Origin: DATKEG01 sp035544515
GTDB lineage: Bacteria > Acidobacteriota > Vicinamibacteria > Fen-336
Direction of reading: 5' to 3'
Length of the DNA: 25,913 bases
Assembly (NCBI GenBank): GCA_035544515.1
Contig: DATKEG010000137.1
Location: 1 to 25,913, forward strand
Shown: piece after piece, positions 14,383-22,293 of the stretch
Position numbering within the stretch: the first letter of the stretch is position 1
Layout of the letters: each line of letters opens with the position of its first letter
Program-made: the position numbers and the translations under genes
Notes under the pieces: generated by a model
What the model was told of the DNA's origin: nothing
Databases searched by the model: none
The model's input: the letters and a program-made list of their open reading frames with translations, nothing else

Positions 14383-14925
14383 TCAACACCGCGCGCCGCC
14401 GCCGCACGAGCAGTCGAGGCAGCCGTGCGTCGCGCACGTGGCGCAGCTCTGCGCCACCCGCCGGCGCAGGGCGAGCCGGGCGCGGTGCAGCCGCACGCCG
14501 GCGTTGTTGGCCGTGATCCCCTGCTCGCGGGCGTACGTCTGGAGGGTCGCGCCCTCCACCTCCACCCGCCGCAGGGCCGAGGCGTATTCCGGCTTGAGCG
14601 TGGCGGCCAGCGCCGACACGCACGCGCAGACCGTGCGCAACAGCTCCTCGTCCACCGCCGCCTCGCGGGCCGGGCGCAGCTCGGCCAGGGCGCGCTTCTC
14701 GACGTCGCGGCGGCGGTAGTGGTCCACGAGCGCGTTGCGGAGGAGCCGGTAGAACCAGGCCGTGGCCGACTCCTCGCTGCGGAGGGCGGCCCCGCGCTCG
14801 AGGCTGCGCACGAAGGCGCTCTGGAGGATGTCCTCGGCCTCTTCGCGCGATCCCACGCGACGCTGCAGGAAGGCCAGGAAGCGCGCGTGGTTGTCCACGA
14901 GCGCGCCCAGGACAGCCGGCGCCAT
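14383..14925 (-). CDS. ECF sigma factor with CxC linker and Cys-rich tail (CorE/ECF44-like)
   Basis: The 180-residue protein has sigma region 2 (about 8-75; REEAEDILQSAFVRSLER and TAWFYRLLRNALVDHYR) and region 4 (about 105-158; YAREQGITANNAGVRLHRAR). A CxC pair, C100 and C102, sits in the linker. The tail carries C161, C164, H167, C169, C172, C174 and C180. CorE-type sigma factors of Myxococcus also have a linker CxC and a C-terminal Cys-rich domain that binds copper or cadmium directly, with no anti-sigma factor; none is seen here either. I infer metal or redox sensing in cis. The ATG at 14925 begins just before region 2. An earlier ATG at 15060 would add 45 residues overlapping the Cys-rich peptide gene and lacks a ribosome binding site. 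Confidence 0.87.
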   Translation of the reverse strand: MAPAVLGALVDNHARFLAFLQRRVGSREEAEDILQSAFVRSLERGAALRSEESATAWFYRLLRNALVDHYRRRDVEKRALAELRPAREAAVDEELLRTVCACVSALAATLKPEYASALRRVEVEGATLQTYAREQGITANNAGVRLHRARLALRRRVAQSCATCATHGCLDCSCGGGARC

Positions 14926-14948
14926 CGGGCGCGGGGCCGCCTCGGGCT

Positions 14949-15035
14949 TCAGCGGACGTCGGTCCCGCAGGGGCAGCTGCCCCCGCAATCGCACGACCCG
15001 CCGCAGCAGCCGCCCCTCGTCGTCTTCTTCTTCAT
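14949..15035 (-). CDS. 28-residue Cys-rich peptide upstream of the ECF sigma factor
   Basis: This short reading frame has an ATG at 15035, a strong AAAGGAG (15049-15043) seven bases before it, and a TGA 23 bases before the sigma factor ATG. The product starts with MKKKTTRGG and then carries six Cys at 10, 11, 15, 17, 21 and 23, a CC-x3-C-x-C-x3-C-x-C pattern made almost only of Cys, Gly and Ser. Such a pattern suits binding of a soft metal such as copper, zinc or cadmium. It has no signal peptide. Placement next to a Cys-tailed sigma factor suggests it is co-expressed with the sensor, as a metal buffer or a partner; this is inference. Because it is tiny, a chance frame is possible, but the ribosome binding site and Cys spacing argue against that. 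Confidence 0.6.
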   Translation of the reverse strand: MKKKTTRGGCCGGSCDCGGSCPCGTDVR

Positions 15036-15100
15036 GGCTCGACTCCTTTCGGGCGCCCATTGCGCCCTTCACCCCCGCTGACGAGCGAGCCCCCGGAACA

Positions 15101-16192
15101 TTACACCCCGCCCTGCGGCCGCCAGAGGTCGATGGGCCGGCGGGCCTCCGTGGCGAAGGGCAACGCGACCTTGCGGCCCGAGCCCGCCGAGGCATAGGCG
15201 GCGAAGAGGACCTCGAGCACCGCCTTGCCGTCCTCGCCGGTGACGCGGGGCGGCCGGTCGTTCTGCACGCAGTCCACGAAGTGGGCCATCTCCTGTGGGA
15301 ACCCGTAGTTCCAGTTCTCCTCGTACATGGTGAAGCTCCAGCCCACCGTCGTGCCCGCCTTCTCGACCGCGTAGTCGTAGCCGGCGGTGCTGTAGGTCTC
15401 TATCGAGTTGCCGTGGAGGAGGTCGGCGTAGGCCACGCCGCGCGAGCCGTGGACCTCCGCCCGGTCGTCCATGCCGCCCTTCTTGGTCCAGCTCTCTTCC
15501 GCGAGCGCCACCACCCCGCCCTCGAACTCCAGGATCAGCAGGGCATTGTCGTCGCCGCGCGTCTTCGCGCCATGCACCAGCGTGTCCATCTGCGCGTAGG
15601 CGGAGAGGATGCGCGCGCCGCCGAGCATCCACCGGAAGAACTGGATGGCGTGGCAGCCCATGTCCATGGTCACGCCGCCGCCGGAGCGCGTCACGTCCCA
15701 GAAGTGGTCGGCGTGCGGACCGTCGTGCTTCTCGGACTGCTTCAAGAGGGTGGCGCGGCCGAGCGCGCCGGAGTCGAGGAGCTGCTTCAGCCGGACGTAT
15801 TTGGGCGCGAAGCACAGCTCTTCGGCGTACATGAGCTTGACGCCGGCCGTCCGGCAGGCCGCGATCATCCGGTCCGCCTCCTCGAGGTCGAGGCAGAGCG
15901 GCTTCTCGACCACGACATGTTTGCCCGCGGCCGCGGCCGCGACCGTCATCGGGCCGTGCAGGTCGTTGGGAGCCCCGATCACCACCATGTCCACCTCGGG
16001 CAGCTCGAGGAGCCGGCGGTAGTCGTCGAAGTGGCGGGGGATGCGGAACCGCTCCGCGAAGGCGCGCGCGCGGTCGGCGTGGGCCGAAGCCACCGCCACC
16101 ATCTCCGCTTGCGGCGAGGACCGCAGCCCTTCGGCGTGGATCGTGGAGATGAACTGCGAGCCGATGATGCCGACGCGCACCTTCCGGTCCAT
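15101..16192 (-). CDS. Gfo/Idh/MocA family NAD(P)-dependent sugar oxidoreductase
   Basis: The 363-residue protein starts with a Rossmann domain (VRVGIIGSQFI at 5-15, a GxxGxx variant of the usual GxGxxG). The family's EKP motif is present as VVEKPLCLDLEEADRM near residue 100. The C-terminal alpha/beta domain includes GGGVTMDMGCHAIQFFRWML, where the conserved Asp and His of the active site normally lie. Members oxidise or reduce hydroxyls on sugars, cyclitols or their derivatives; the substrate cannot be read from sequence. There is no signal peptide. AGGAGG five bases before the ATG supports the start. The Cys-rich peptide and sigma factor follow on the same strand after 65 bases, so read-through is possible. 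Confidence 0.92.
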   Translation of the reverse strand: MDRKVRVGIIGSQFISTIHAEGLRSSPQAEMVAVASAHADRARAFAERFRIPRHFDDYRRLLELPEVDMVVIGAPNDLHGPMTVAAAAAGKHVVVEKPLCLDLEEADRMIAACRTAGVKLMYAEELCFAPKYVRLKQLLDSGALGRATLLKQSEKHDGPHADHFWDVTRSGGGVTMDMGCHAIQFFRWMLGGARILSAYAQMDTLVHGAKTRGDDNALLILEFEGGVVALAEESWTKKGGMDDRAEVHGSRGVAYADLLHGNSIETYSTAGYDYAVEKAGTTVGWSFTMYEENWNYGFPQEMAHFVDCVQNDRPPRVTGEDGKAVLEVLFAAYASAGSGRKVALPFATEARRPIDLWRPQGGV

Positions 16193-16451
16193 CGAGTCCT
16201 CCTGGCCGCCATCAACCAAGCGACACGCCCAGCGAAGCGCGCAGTGGGCCGCGCTCCGGATCGAGTGCCCTAGGTTACTGCCTCCGGTGTCCTCGCTCCA
16301 GGACGCCTCGCGCCCGGCGCGGACGGGGCGCGCGCGGGCGGGTATCGCCAGCCGCCAGCGCGACTTGGAGCGCCGGCGCCGTCGCCCGCGACGCTGGCGT
16401 GGTCGTTGCACTGACGCCGCCCGTCGGGGGGGACAAGGGCAAGGAGGACAG

Positions 16452-19400
16452 ATGAGGTTGAGGCGCGGCTCGTGGGCCGGCGTCCTGGGGGCGGTGTTCG
16501 CTTTCGCGAGCACGACCCCGGCGGACGCGCAGTATTTCGGCCGGACCCCTGTCCAGTGGGAGCGTCTCGAGTTCAAGGTGCTCAAGACCGAGCACTTCGA
16601 CATCTACTACTACCCCGAGGAGCAGGCGGCCACCGAGCAGGTGGCGCGCATGGCGGAGCGCTGGTACGCGCGCCTTTCCCGCGTGCTCGGCTACGAGATG
16701 AAGGACCGCCAGCCGCTCGTCCTCTACGCGAGCCATCCGCACTTCCAGCAGACCAACACCATCGGCGGGCCTCCGGGCGAAGGCACGGGCGGGGTGACCG
16801 AGGCCTTCAAGCGGCGCATCGTCCTGCCCATGGGCGCCTCGCTGGCCGAGACGGACCACGTGCTCGGCCACGAGCTGGTGCACGCGTTCCAGTTCGCGAT
16901 CACGGGCCAGGGCAAGGTCACCTCCACCAGCGCGCCGGGCGTGCTCACCATGCCGCTGTGGTTCGTGGAGGGCATGGCCGAGTACCTGTCGGTCGGCCCC
17001 ATCGACGCGCACACCGCGATGTGGATGCGCGACGCCGCGCGGCGGGAGAAGCTGCCGACCATCCGTGACCTGGCGGGGGCGAGGTACTTCCCCTATCGCT
17101 ACGGCCAGGCGCTCTGGGCCTACCTGGCCGGGCGCTTCGGCGACGAGGTCGTCCGGAAGTCCCTCGCCGCGGTGGGTCCACGCAGCGCGGACGCGGCGAC
17201 GATCCTCGCCCAGGTCGTCGGCGTCGACGACAAGACGCTGTCGAAGGAGTGGCACGCCGCGTTGCGGGACGCCGTCGCCCCGCACATCACCGGCCGCAAG
17301 GACGCTTCCGCCTACGGCACGGCCACCGTGACCGAGAAGCGGCAGGGGGGACGGCTCAACGTCGCGCCCGCCCTGAGCCCCGACGGCCAGCGGCTGGCCT
17401 TCCTCTCCGAGCGCGACCGCTTCTCGATCGAGCTGTTCGTGGCCGACGCCGTCACCGGTGACGTGACCCGCCGCCTCTCGCGCACCCTGGTCGATCCCCA
17501 CCTGGAGAGCCTGCAGTTCATCAGCTCCGCGGGGGCCTGGGACCGCGCCGGCCAGCGGATCGCGCTGGGTGCCGTGAGCAAGGGCCGGCCCCTGCTCGCG
17601 ATCCTCGACGCAAAGAGCGGCGAGCGCGTGCGCGAGGTGCCCCTGCCCACCCTGGGCGAGATCTACACGCCCAGCTTCTCGCCCGACGGCAGGCGCGTCG
17701 TCTTCTCCGGGCTGGCCGGGGGCGTCACGGACCTGTTCGTCTACGACCTCGAGAAGGACGCCCTGACGCGGATGACGGATGACGCCTACGCCGACCTCCA
17801 GCCGGCCTGGTCGCCCGACGGGACGACGATCGCGTTCACCACCGACCGGTTCTCCACGCACCTGGCCACGCTGGACACGGGCAACTACCGCCTGGCCGCG
17901 CTCGACGTGGACACGCGCGCGGTCCGGCCGCTGCCCGGCTTCCCGGCGGCCAAGAACATCAACCCGCAGTGGGACCCCTCGGGCCGCGGGGTGTACTTCC
18001 TCTCCGACGCGACCGGCGCCACCAACGTCTACCGGCTCGAGGTGGCCGAGGGACAGGTGCGGCAGCTCACCGACCTCATCACCGGCGTCAGCGGCATCAC
18101 GGCGCTGAGCCCCGCGCTGAGCGTGGCCTCGAGCGCCGGCCGGATCGCCTTCAGCGTGTACGACGAGGACCGCTACGAGATCTACAGCATCTCCGACCCG
18201 GAGCGGCTCGCGGGCTGGCCCGTGGAGCCCGTGGAGGCCGCCAACGGATGGCTCATCCCGGGCGCGCGGGCCACGGGAGAGGTGCTGGCCGCCAACGCGG
18301 ACGCCGAGCACGGGCTGGCGGAAACGAGCGCGTTCGCGCAGGCGCCCTACAAGCCCAAGCTCACCCTGGACTACGTGGGCCAGTCGGGCGTGGGCGTGGG
18401 CTACGGCGGCCGGTACGGAACGTCCTTCGGGGGCGGCGTGGCCATGTCGTTCAGCGACATGCTCGGCCAACACACCATCGACACCGTGCTCCAGGTGGAC
18501 AGGGTGCGCGGGTTCAGCGACGTCGGCGGCATGGTCGCCTACGTCAACAAGGTCCGCCGCTTCAACTGGGGCCTGCAGGTGTCCCAGCTCCCGTACATGT
18601 ACGGCGGCTACCGCACGGGCGTGATCAACCAGGGCGGCGAGCAGGTCTACGTGGAGCAGCTCACCACGGAGCGTTGGCTCGACCGCACGGTGGGCGCGCT
18701 CGGGTATTACCCGTTCAACCCGTCGCTCCGCCTCGAGCTGCAGAGCGGCTACCGCAGCATCGGGTTCGAGACGCGGGTCGACACCCAGGGCGTCTCGCTG
18801 CGCACGGGCCGCCTGGTCATCGACGAGCAGGAGAGGCTCCCCGGCGGGGAGAACGTCCACCTGTTCGAGAGCACGGTCGCCCTCGTGCGCGACACCTCCG
18901 TGTTCGGCGCCACCAGCCCGGTGATGGGCCAGCGCGCCCGGCTCGACCTGTCGCCCACGCTGGGCAGCGTCAACTACACGAGCGCGCTCGCCGACCTCCG
19001 GCAATACGTGATGCCGGTGCGGCCGGTCACCCTGGCGGGCCGCGTCCTCCACTACGGCCGCTACGGCTCGGGAGGGGAGGATCAGCGGCTCGGCTCGCTC
19101 TTCCTGGGTTACCCGAACCTCGTCCGCGGCTACGACAGCGGGTCGTTCGGCGCGTCCGAATGCGGCACCGGCGGGGGATGCCCCGTCTACGACCGCCTCC
19201 TGGGCAGCCGCCTCCTCGTCGGCAACGTGGAGGTGCGCGCGCCCCTGTTCGGCCTGTTCGGCGCCAAGAGCCTCTACGGGCCGGTCCCCATCGAGGTGGG
19301 CGCCTTCTTCGACGCCGGGGTGGCCTGGCACTCGGCCAGCCGGCCCGCCCTGTTCGGCGGCGAGCGGCATCTGGTCAAGAGCCTGGGCGGCACGGCCCGC

Positions 19401-19505
19401 CTGAACCTGTTCGGCTTCGCCGTGCTGCAGCTCGACTACGTCAAGCCGCTCGACCGCCCGGGCAAGAACGCGTACTTCACGTTCAATCTCCTGTCCGGGT
19501 TTTAA
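16452..19505 (+). CDS. Outer-membrane fusion: gluzincin peptidase, TolB-type propeller, Omp85-like beta-barrel
   Basis: The 1017-residue protein has a signal peptide cleaved near ADA (26). A peptidase-MA-like domain follows (about 30-280) with H140-E141-x-x-H144 and the downstream Glu in WFVEGMAEYL (E173), the ligands of a gluzincin zinc site. Then come TolB/PD40-type propeller blades (about 290-640), with repeated segments like APALSPDGQRLAFLS, TPSFSPDGRRVVFSG and QPAWSPDGTTIAFTT. The last third (about 650-1017) is a beta-barrel of the BamA/surface-antigen type, ending in the aromatic Phe expected for outer-membrane proteins. I infer an outer-membrane protein with a periplasmic or surface metallopeptidase and propeller; the substrate is unknown. 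AAGGAGG six bases before the ATG supports the start. The 259 bases upstream, shared with the divergent Gfo/Idh gene, hold no gene. Confidence 0.88.
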   Translation: MRLRRGSWAGVLGAVFAFASTTPADAQYFGRTPVQWERLEFKVLKTEHFDIYYYPEEQAATEQVARMAERWYARLSRVLGYEMKDRQPLVLYASHPHFQQTNTIGGPPGEGTGGVTEAFKRRIVLPMGASLAETDHVLGHELVHAFQFAITGQGKVTSTSAPGVLTMPLWFVEGMAEYLSVGPIDAHTAMWMRDAARREKLPTIRDLAGARYFPYRYGQALWAYLAGRFGDEVVRKSLAAVGPRSADAATILAQVVGVDDKTLSKEWHAALRDAVAPHITGRKDASAYGTATVTEKRQGGRLNVAPALSPDGQRLAFLSERDRFSIELFVADAVTGDVTRRLSRTLVDPHLESLQFISSAGAWDRAGQRIALGAVSKGRPLLAILDAKSGERVREVPLPTLGEIYTPSFSPDGRRVVFSGLAGGVTDLFVYDLEKDALTRMTDDAYADLQPAWSPDGTTIAFTTDRFSTHLATLDTGNYRLAALDVDTRAVRPLPGFPAAKNINPQWDPSGRGVYFLSDATGATNVYRLEVAEGQVRQLTDLITGVSGITALSPALSVASSAGRIAFSVYDEDRYEIYSISDPERLAGWPVEPVEAANGWLIPGARATGEVLAANADAEHGLAETSAFAQAPYKPKLTLDYVGQSGVGVGYGGRYGTSFGGGVAMSFSDMLGQHTIDTVLQVDRVRGFSDVGGMVAYVNKVRRFNWGLQVSQLPYMYGGYRTGVINQGGEQVYVEQLTTERWLDRTVGALGYYPFNPSLRLELQSGYRSIGFETRVDTQGVSLRTGRLVIDEQERLPGGENVHLFESTVALVRDTSVFGATSPVMGQRARLDLSPTLGSVNYTSALADLRQYVMPVRPVTLAGRVLHYGRYGSGGEDQRLGSLFLGYPNLVRGYDSGSFGASECGTGGGCPVYDRLLGSRLLVGNVEVRAPLFGLFGAKSLYGPVPIEVGAFFDAGVAWHSASRPALFGGERHLVKSLGGTARLNLFGFAVLQLDYVKPLDRPGKNAYFTFNLLSGF

Positions 19506-19573
19506 TACGCTCCCAATCACGCCGCTCGCGCCGAAGTGAATCCGGCTCTCGCTTCTCGAGGCTGCGGCTTCGG

Positions 19574-20044
19574 CTATTTCTTCTCCCCGCCCGAGCGGGC
19601 GCGGATCTTGGCGTCGATGAAGTCGGGGTGGGGCACGTGCAGGAGGCCGGCGATCTTGCGCACGAGGTGCTCCTCCTCGGCGTGCTTCTCCGTATCGGCG
19701 AAGCTCACCATCCAGAGCAGCTCCACCAGCCGCTTCTTCTCCTCGGCCGAGAAGCCGTCGTCCACCAGGCTCGTGAACTGGTAGAGCGAGTCGGCGCTCC
19801 GCGACTCTTCCTCCGCCAGGTCCATGAGGTCGAGCGCCTCGCGGTCGGAGAGAGAGAACACGCTCTGGATCGCGGCGCCCATCACGGTCCGCTCCTCGTT
19901 CTTGACGTCGGAGTCCGCGCGCACCACCTCGAAGAGCAGCGCCGCCGCGGCCAGGCGAAGGGCATGTTCGCGGTCCGCGGGCGCGCGCCGCTCCGGCTCG
20001 GCCAGACGCTCCTGGAAGAACTGCCGAATGGATTGCAGCACCAT
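19574..20044 (-). CDS. TerB family protein
   Basis: The 156-residue protein is all-helical and matches the TerB/DjlA-N fold: the segment ALRLAAAALLFEVVRADSDVKNEERTVM, then a second helical hairpin FSAEEKKRLVELLWMVSFADTEKHAEEEHLVRKIAGLLHVP. The paired acidic motifs (RADSDVKNEE and ADTEKHAEEE) are where TerB-type domains bind metal. The family is tied to tellurite resistance and stress or phage-defence gene clusters, but stand-alone copies like this one have no proven role. It is cytoplasmic, with no signal peptide. It is transcribed away from the VWFA gene; no other ter genes are in the window. Confidence 0.88.
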   Translation of the reverse strand: MVLQSIRQFFQERLAEPERRAPADREHALRLAAAALLFEVVRADSDVKNEERTVMGAAIQSVFSLSDREALDLMDLAEEESRSADSLYQFTSLVDDGFSAEEKKRLVELLWMVSFADTEKHAEEEHLVRKIAGLLHVPHPDFIDAKIRARSGGEKK

Positions 20045-20096
20045 CGACCCACCGCCCTGTTGGATGAGAAGATCTCCTCCTCGGAGACCGAATGAC

Positions 20097-20102
20097 TATG
20101 AT
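20097..20102 (+). promoter_or_regulatory. -10 box TATGAT of the VWFA-DUF1080 unit
   Basis: TATGAT ends 12 bases before the ATG at 20115, predicting a leader of only about six bases without a Shine-Dalgarno sequence. No clear -35 is visible. Confidence 0.4.
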
Positions 20103-20114
20103 AGCGGGTTCCCC

Positions 20115-22268
20115 ATGAATACGCGCTGGCCGCTCGCCTTCACCCTGGCCGTCCTTCCCCTCGCCGCCTTCTCGCAGGCGCCGCCGTCGGGGTCTCCGCC
20201 CGAGCCGACGATCACGCTCCCGCCGGTCGCAGCCGAGCTGGTGCAGATCGACGTCGTGGTCACGGAGCGCAACGGCGCGCCCGTGCGCGGGCTGGGCCCC
20301 GAGGACTTCGAGGTCCTCGAAGACGGCAGGCGGCAGCGGGTCACGCACTTCAGGGACGGCCGCGGACGTCCGCTGCCGGTGGCGGCGGACGCGTCCGCGC
20401 CCGCGCCCACGGGGCCGCCGCCCCCGGCGCGGGACGAGTGGCCGGGACGGTACGTCGTGCTGGCGGTGGACGACCTGCACATCCAGGCCGCCAACCTCGT
20501 GCACGCGAAGCGGGCGTTCCGGCGCTTTGCCGAGGAGCAGGTGGGCGAGGACGACCTCGTGGCGGTGGTGACGACCAGCGGAGCGCTCGGCAACGTCCAC
20601 CCGTTCACGCGGCCGGGCGTCGCCCTGGAGCGCGCCATCGACCGGCTGGCCCCGCGGGCCTGGCCGGACGCGACCGTCGGCCTGATCCACATGAGCGCGT
20701 ACCAGGCCGAGCTGATCGAGCGCGGGGACCCCGACGCGAAGCGGCTGGCCGTGCAGGAGATCCTGCAGACCCAGCCCGCCTCGATGGAGTCCATGGCCGC
20801 GGCCGAGGCGGAGGCCATGGCGCGGAGCATCGTGGCCCAGACCGTCCACCGCGCGCAGGCCACGCTGGGCACGCTCGAGGACGTGGTGCGCAGCCTGGCC
20901 CCGCTCGAGGGCCGCAAGGTGATGGTGCTCGCGTCGGACGGGTTCCTGGTGGGGCTGGGGACGCGTAGCACGCAGGCGTACGACCTGCGCAAGGTGGTGG
21001 ACGCGGCCACGCGGGCCGGGGTGGTGATCTACGGCCTGGACACGCGCGGGCTGGTCGCGTTCTCGAGCATGGACGCCGCCTCGCGCTTCACGCCCGTGAT
21101 GACCGCCCCCGGCGTGCGCGAGTCGGTGGAGCGGCAGTCCGAGATGGCGATGCGCGACGCCATGCACACGCTGGCCGAGGACACCGGGGGGTTCCTGGTC
21201 GCGAGCACCAACGACCTCGCGTCCGGCCTGCGGAGGATCGTGGCCGACAACGACGTCTACTACGTGCTGGCCTACGAGCCCGCCAACAGCGCGCGCAACG
21301 GCAAGTTCCGCAAGATCGAGGTGCGGCTGCCGGGCCGCCGCGGCCTGCGCGTGCGCACGCGCAAGGGTTACTTCGCGCCCGACGACCGCAAGGCGCCCAG
21401 CGTGGCCACGCTGCGCGCGGAAGCGGCCAAGACCGCCGCCCTGCGGCGCGAGGCCGACCTGCACCGCGGCTTCTCGTCGCTCTTCCCGCTGCGCGAGATC
21501 CCCGTGGCGCTCAGCGCGGACTTCGTGAGCCTGCCGCCCGACGGTCACCAGGTCGTGGTCAGCGCGGTGGTGGACCTGGGCCGGGTCACCTTCCAGACGG
21601 TCGGCGGCCGGCAGCAGGCGGTGCTCGAGGTGGCAGGCGTCATCCACGACGAGAAGGGCGAGGAAGCCGCGAACCTCCAGGCCGACACCGTGTCGCTCTC
21701 CCTCGGCGCCGAGCGCCAGCGCCAGGTCGTGCAGGAGGGCTACCGGTATCGCAAGGTGGCGCGGCTGTCTCCCGGGCTCTACCAGGTCCGCCTCGTCGTA
21801 CGCGAGGAGAGCACCGGCCGGGTCGGCAGCGCCTCCGAGTGGGTCGAGGTGCCCGACCTGGCCGGGGGGAAGCTCGCCCTGAGCGGCCTCTTCCTCGGGG
21901 CGGAAGTACCCGCCTCCGGGGGCGCCGGGGTCGAGACCGAGGCCTCTCCGCGCGAGGTCCAGGCCCTCAAGCGCTTCCGGCGCAGCGACACGCTCTACTT
22001 CCAGCTCTTCGTGTACAACGCCGCGCGCGACCCCGCGGGCGCCACCGATGTCCAGGTGCAGGCGCAGGTCTGGGCCGGCCCGCGCATGGTGGCGTCGTCA
22101 CCCGCGACGCCGGCGGCGGTCGGGGCCACCGAAGACGCTCCCGCGCCGCACACCAGCCGCTTCCCCCTCGAGGGGCTGGCTCCGGGCAGCTACGATCTGC
22201 GCGTGACCGTCAGCGATCGCCGGGCGGGCCAGAACCAGCTCCGCCGCGCCTCGTTCCTGGTGGAGTAA
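20115..22268 (+). CDS. VWFA-related exported protein of the acidobacterial type (TIGR03436-like)
   Basis: The 717-residue protein has a signal peptide (about 1-20). A short beta domain follows with the family's signature VQIDVVVTERNGAPVRGLGPEDFEVLEDG (about 42-72). The von Willebrand A-like domain (about 110-430) begins RYVVLAVDDLHI, so the usual DxSxS metal-site motif is replaced by DDLHI. It contains VMVLASDGFLVG and ends YYVLAYEP. The closing segment of this domain, FRKIEVRLPGRRGLRVRTRKGYFAP, is highly typical of the family. The remaining 290 residues look beta-rich. These proteins are abundant in Acidobacteriota and are presumed extracytoplasmic interaction proteins of unknown role. The DUF1080 gene follows after 25 bases and is probably co-transcribed. 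Confidence 0.92.
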   Translation: MNTRWPLAFTLAVLPLAAFSQAPPSGSPPEPTITLPPVAAELVQIDVVVTERNGAPVRGLGPEDFEVLEDGRRQRVTHFRDGRGRPLPVAADASAPAPTGPPPPARDEWPGRYVVLAVDDLHIQAANLVHAKRAFRRFAEEQVGEDDLVAVVTTSGALGNVHPFTRPGVALERAIDRLAPRAWPDATVGLIHMSAYQAELIERGDPDAKRLAVQEILQTQPASMESMAAAEAEAMARSIVAQTVHRAQATLGTLEDVVRSLAPLEGRKVMVLASDGFLVGLGTRSTQAYDLRKVVDAATRAGVVIYGLDTRGLVAFSSMDAASRFTPVMTAPGVRESVERQSEMAMRDAMHTLAEDTGGFLVASTNDLASGLRRIVADNDVYYVLAYEPANSARNGKFRKIEVRLPGRRGLRVRTRKGYFAPDDRKAPSVATLRAEAAKTAALRREADLHRGFSSLFPLREIPVALSADFVSLPPDGHQVVVSAVVDLGRVTFQTVGGRQQAVLEVAGVIHDEKGEEAANLQADTVSLSLGAERQRQVVQEGYRYRKVARLSPGLYQVRLVVREESTGRVGSASEWVEVPDLAGGKLALSGLFLGAEVPASGGAGVETEASPREVQALKRFRRSDTLYFQLFVYNAARDPAGATDVQVQAQVWAGPRMVASSPATPAAVGATEDAPAPHTSRFPLEGLAPGSYDLRVTVSDRRAGQNQLRRASFLVE

Positions 22269-22293
22269 CATCGAGCACCGAGGAGGGATGAGA

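Noticed and set aside
12422..14719. Long plus-strand open frame opposite the GH3 gene
   Set aside because: It is a mirror of the GH3 and sigma factor coding regions, with no recognisable domain or ribosome binding site.
14383..15060. Longer version of the ECF sigma factor starting at ATG 15060
   Set aside because: It would add 45 charged, domain-free residues without a ribosome binding site and would cover the Cys-rich peptide, which has a good one.
16275..21647. Very long open frame on the minus strand (about 1790 codons)
   Set aside because: It runs antisense through the peptidase-barrel fusion and VWFA genes and through the TerB gene in another frame. Its product is His/Arg/Gly/Ala-rich without any domain, as expected from GC-rich codon bias.
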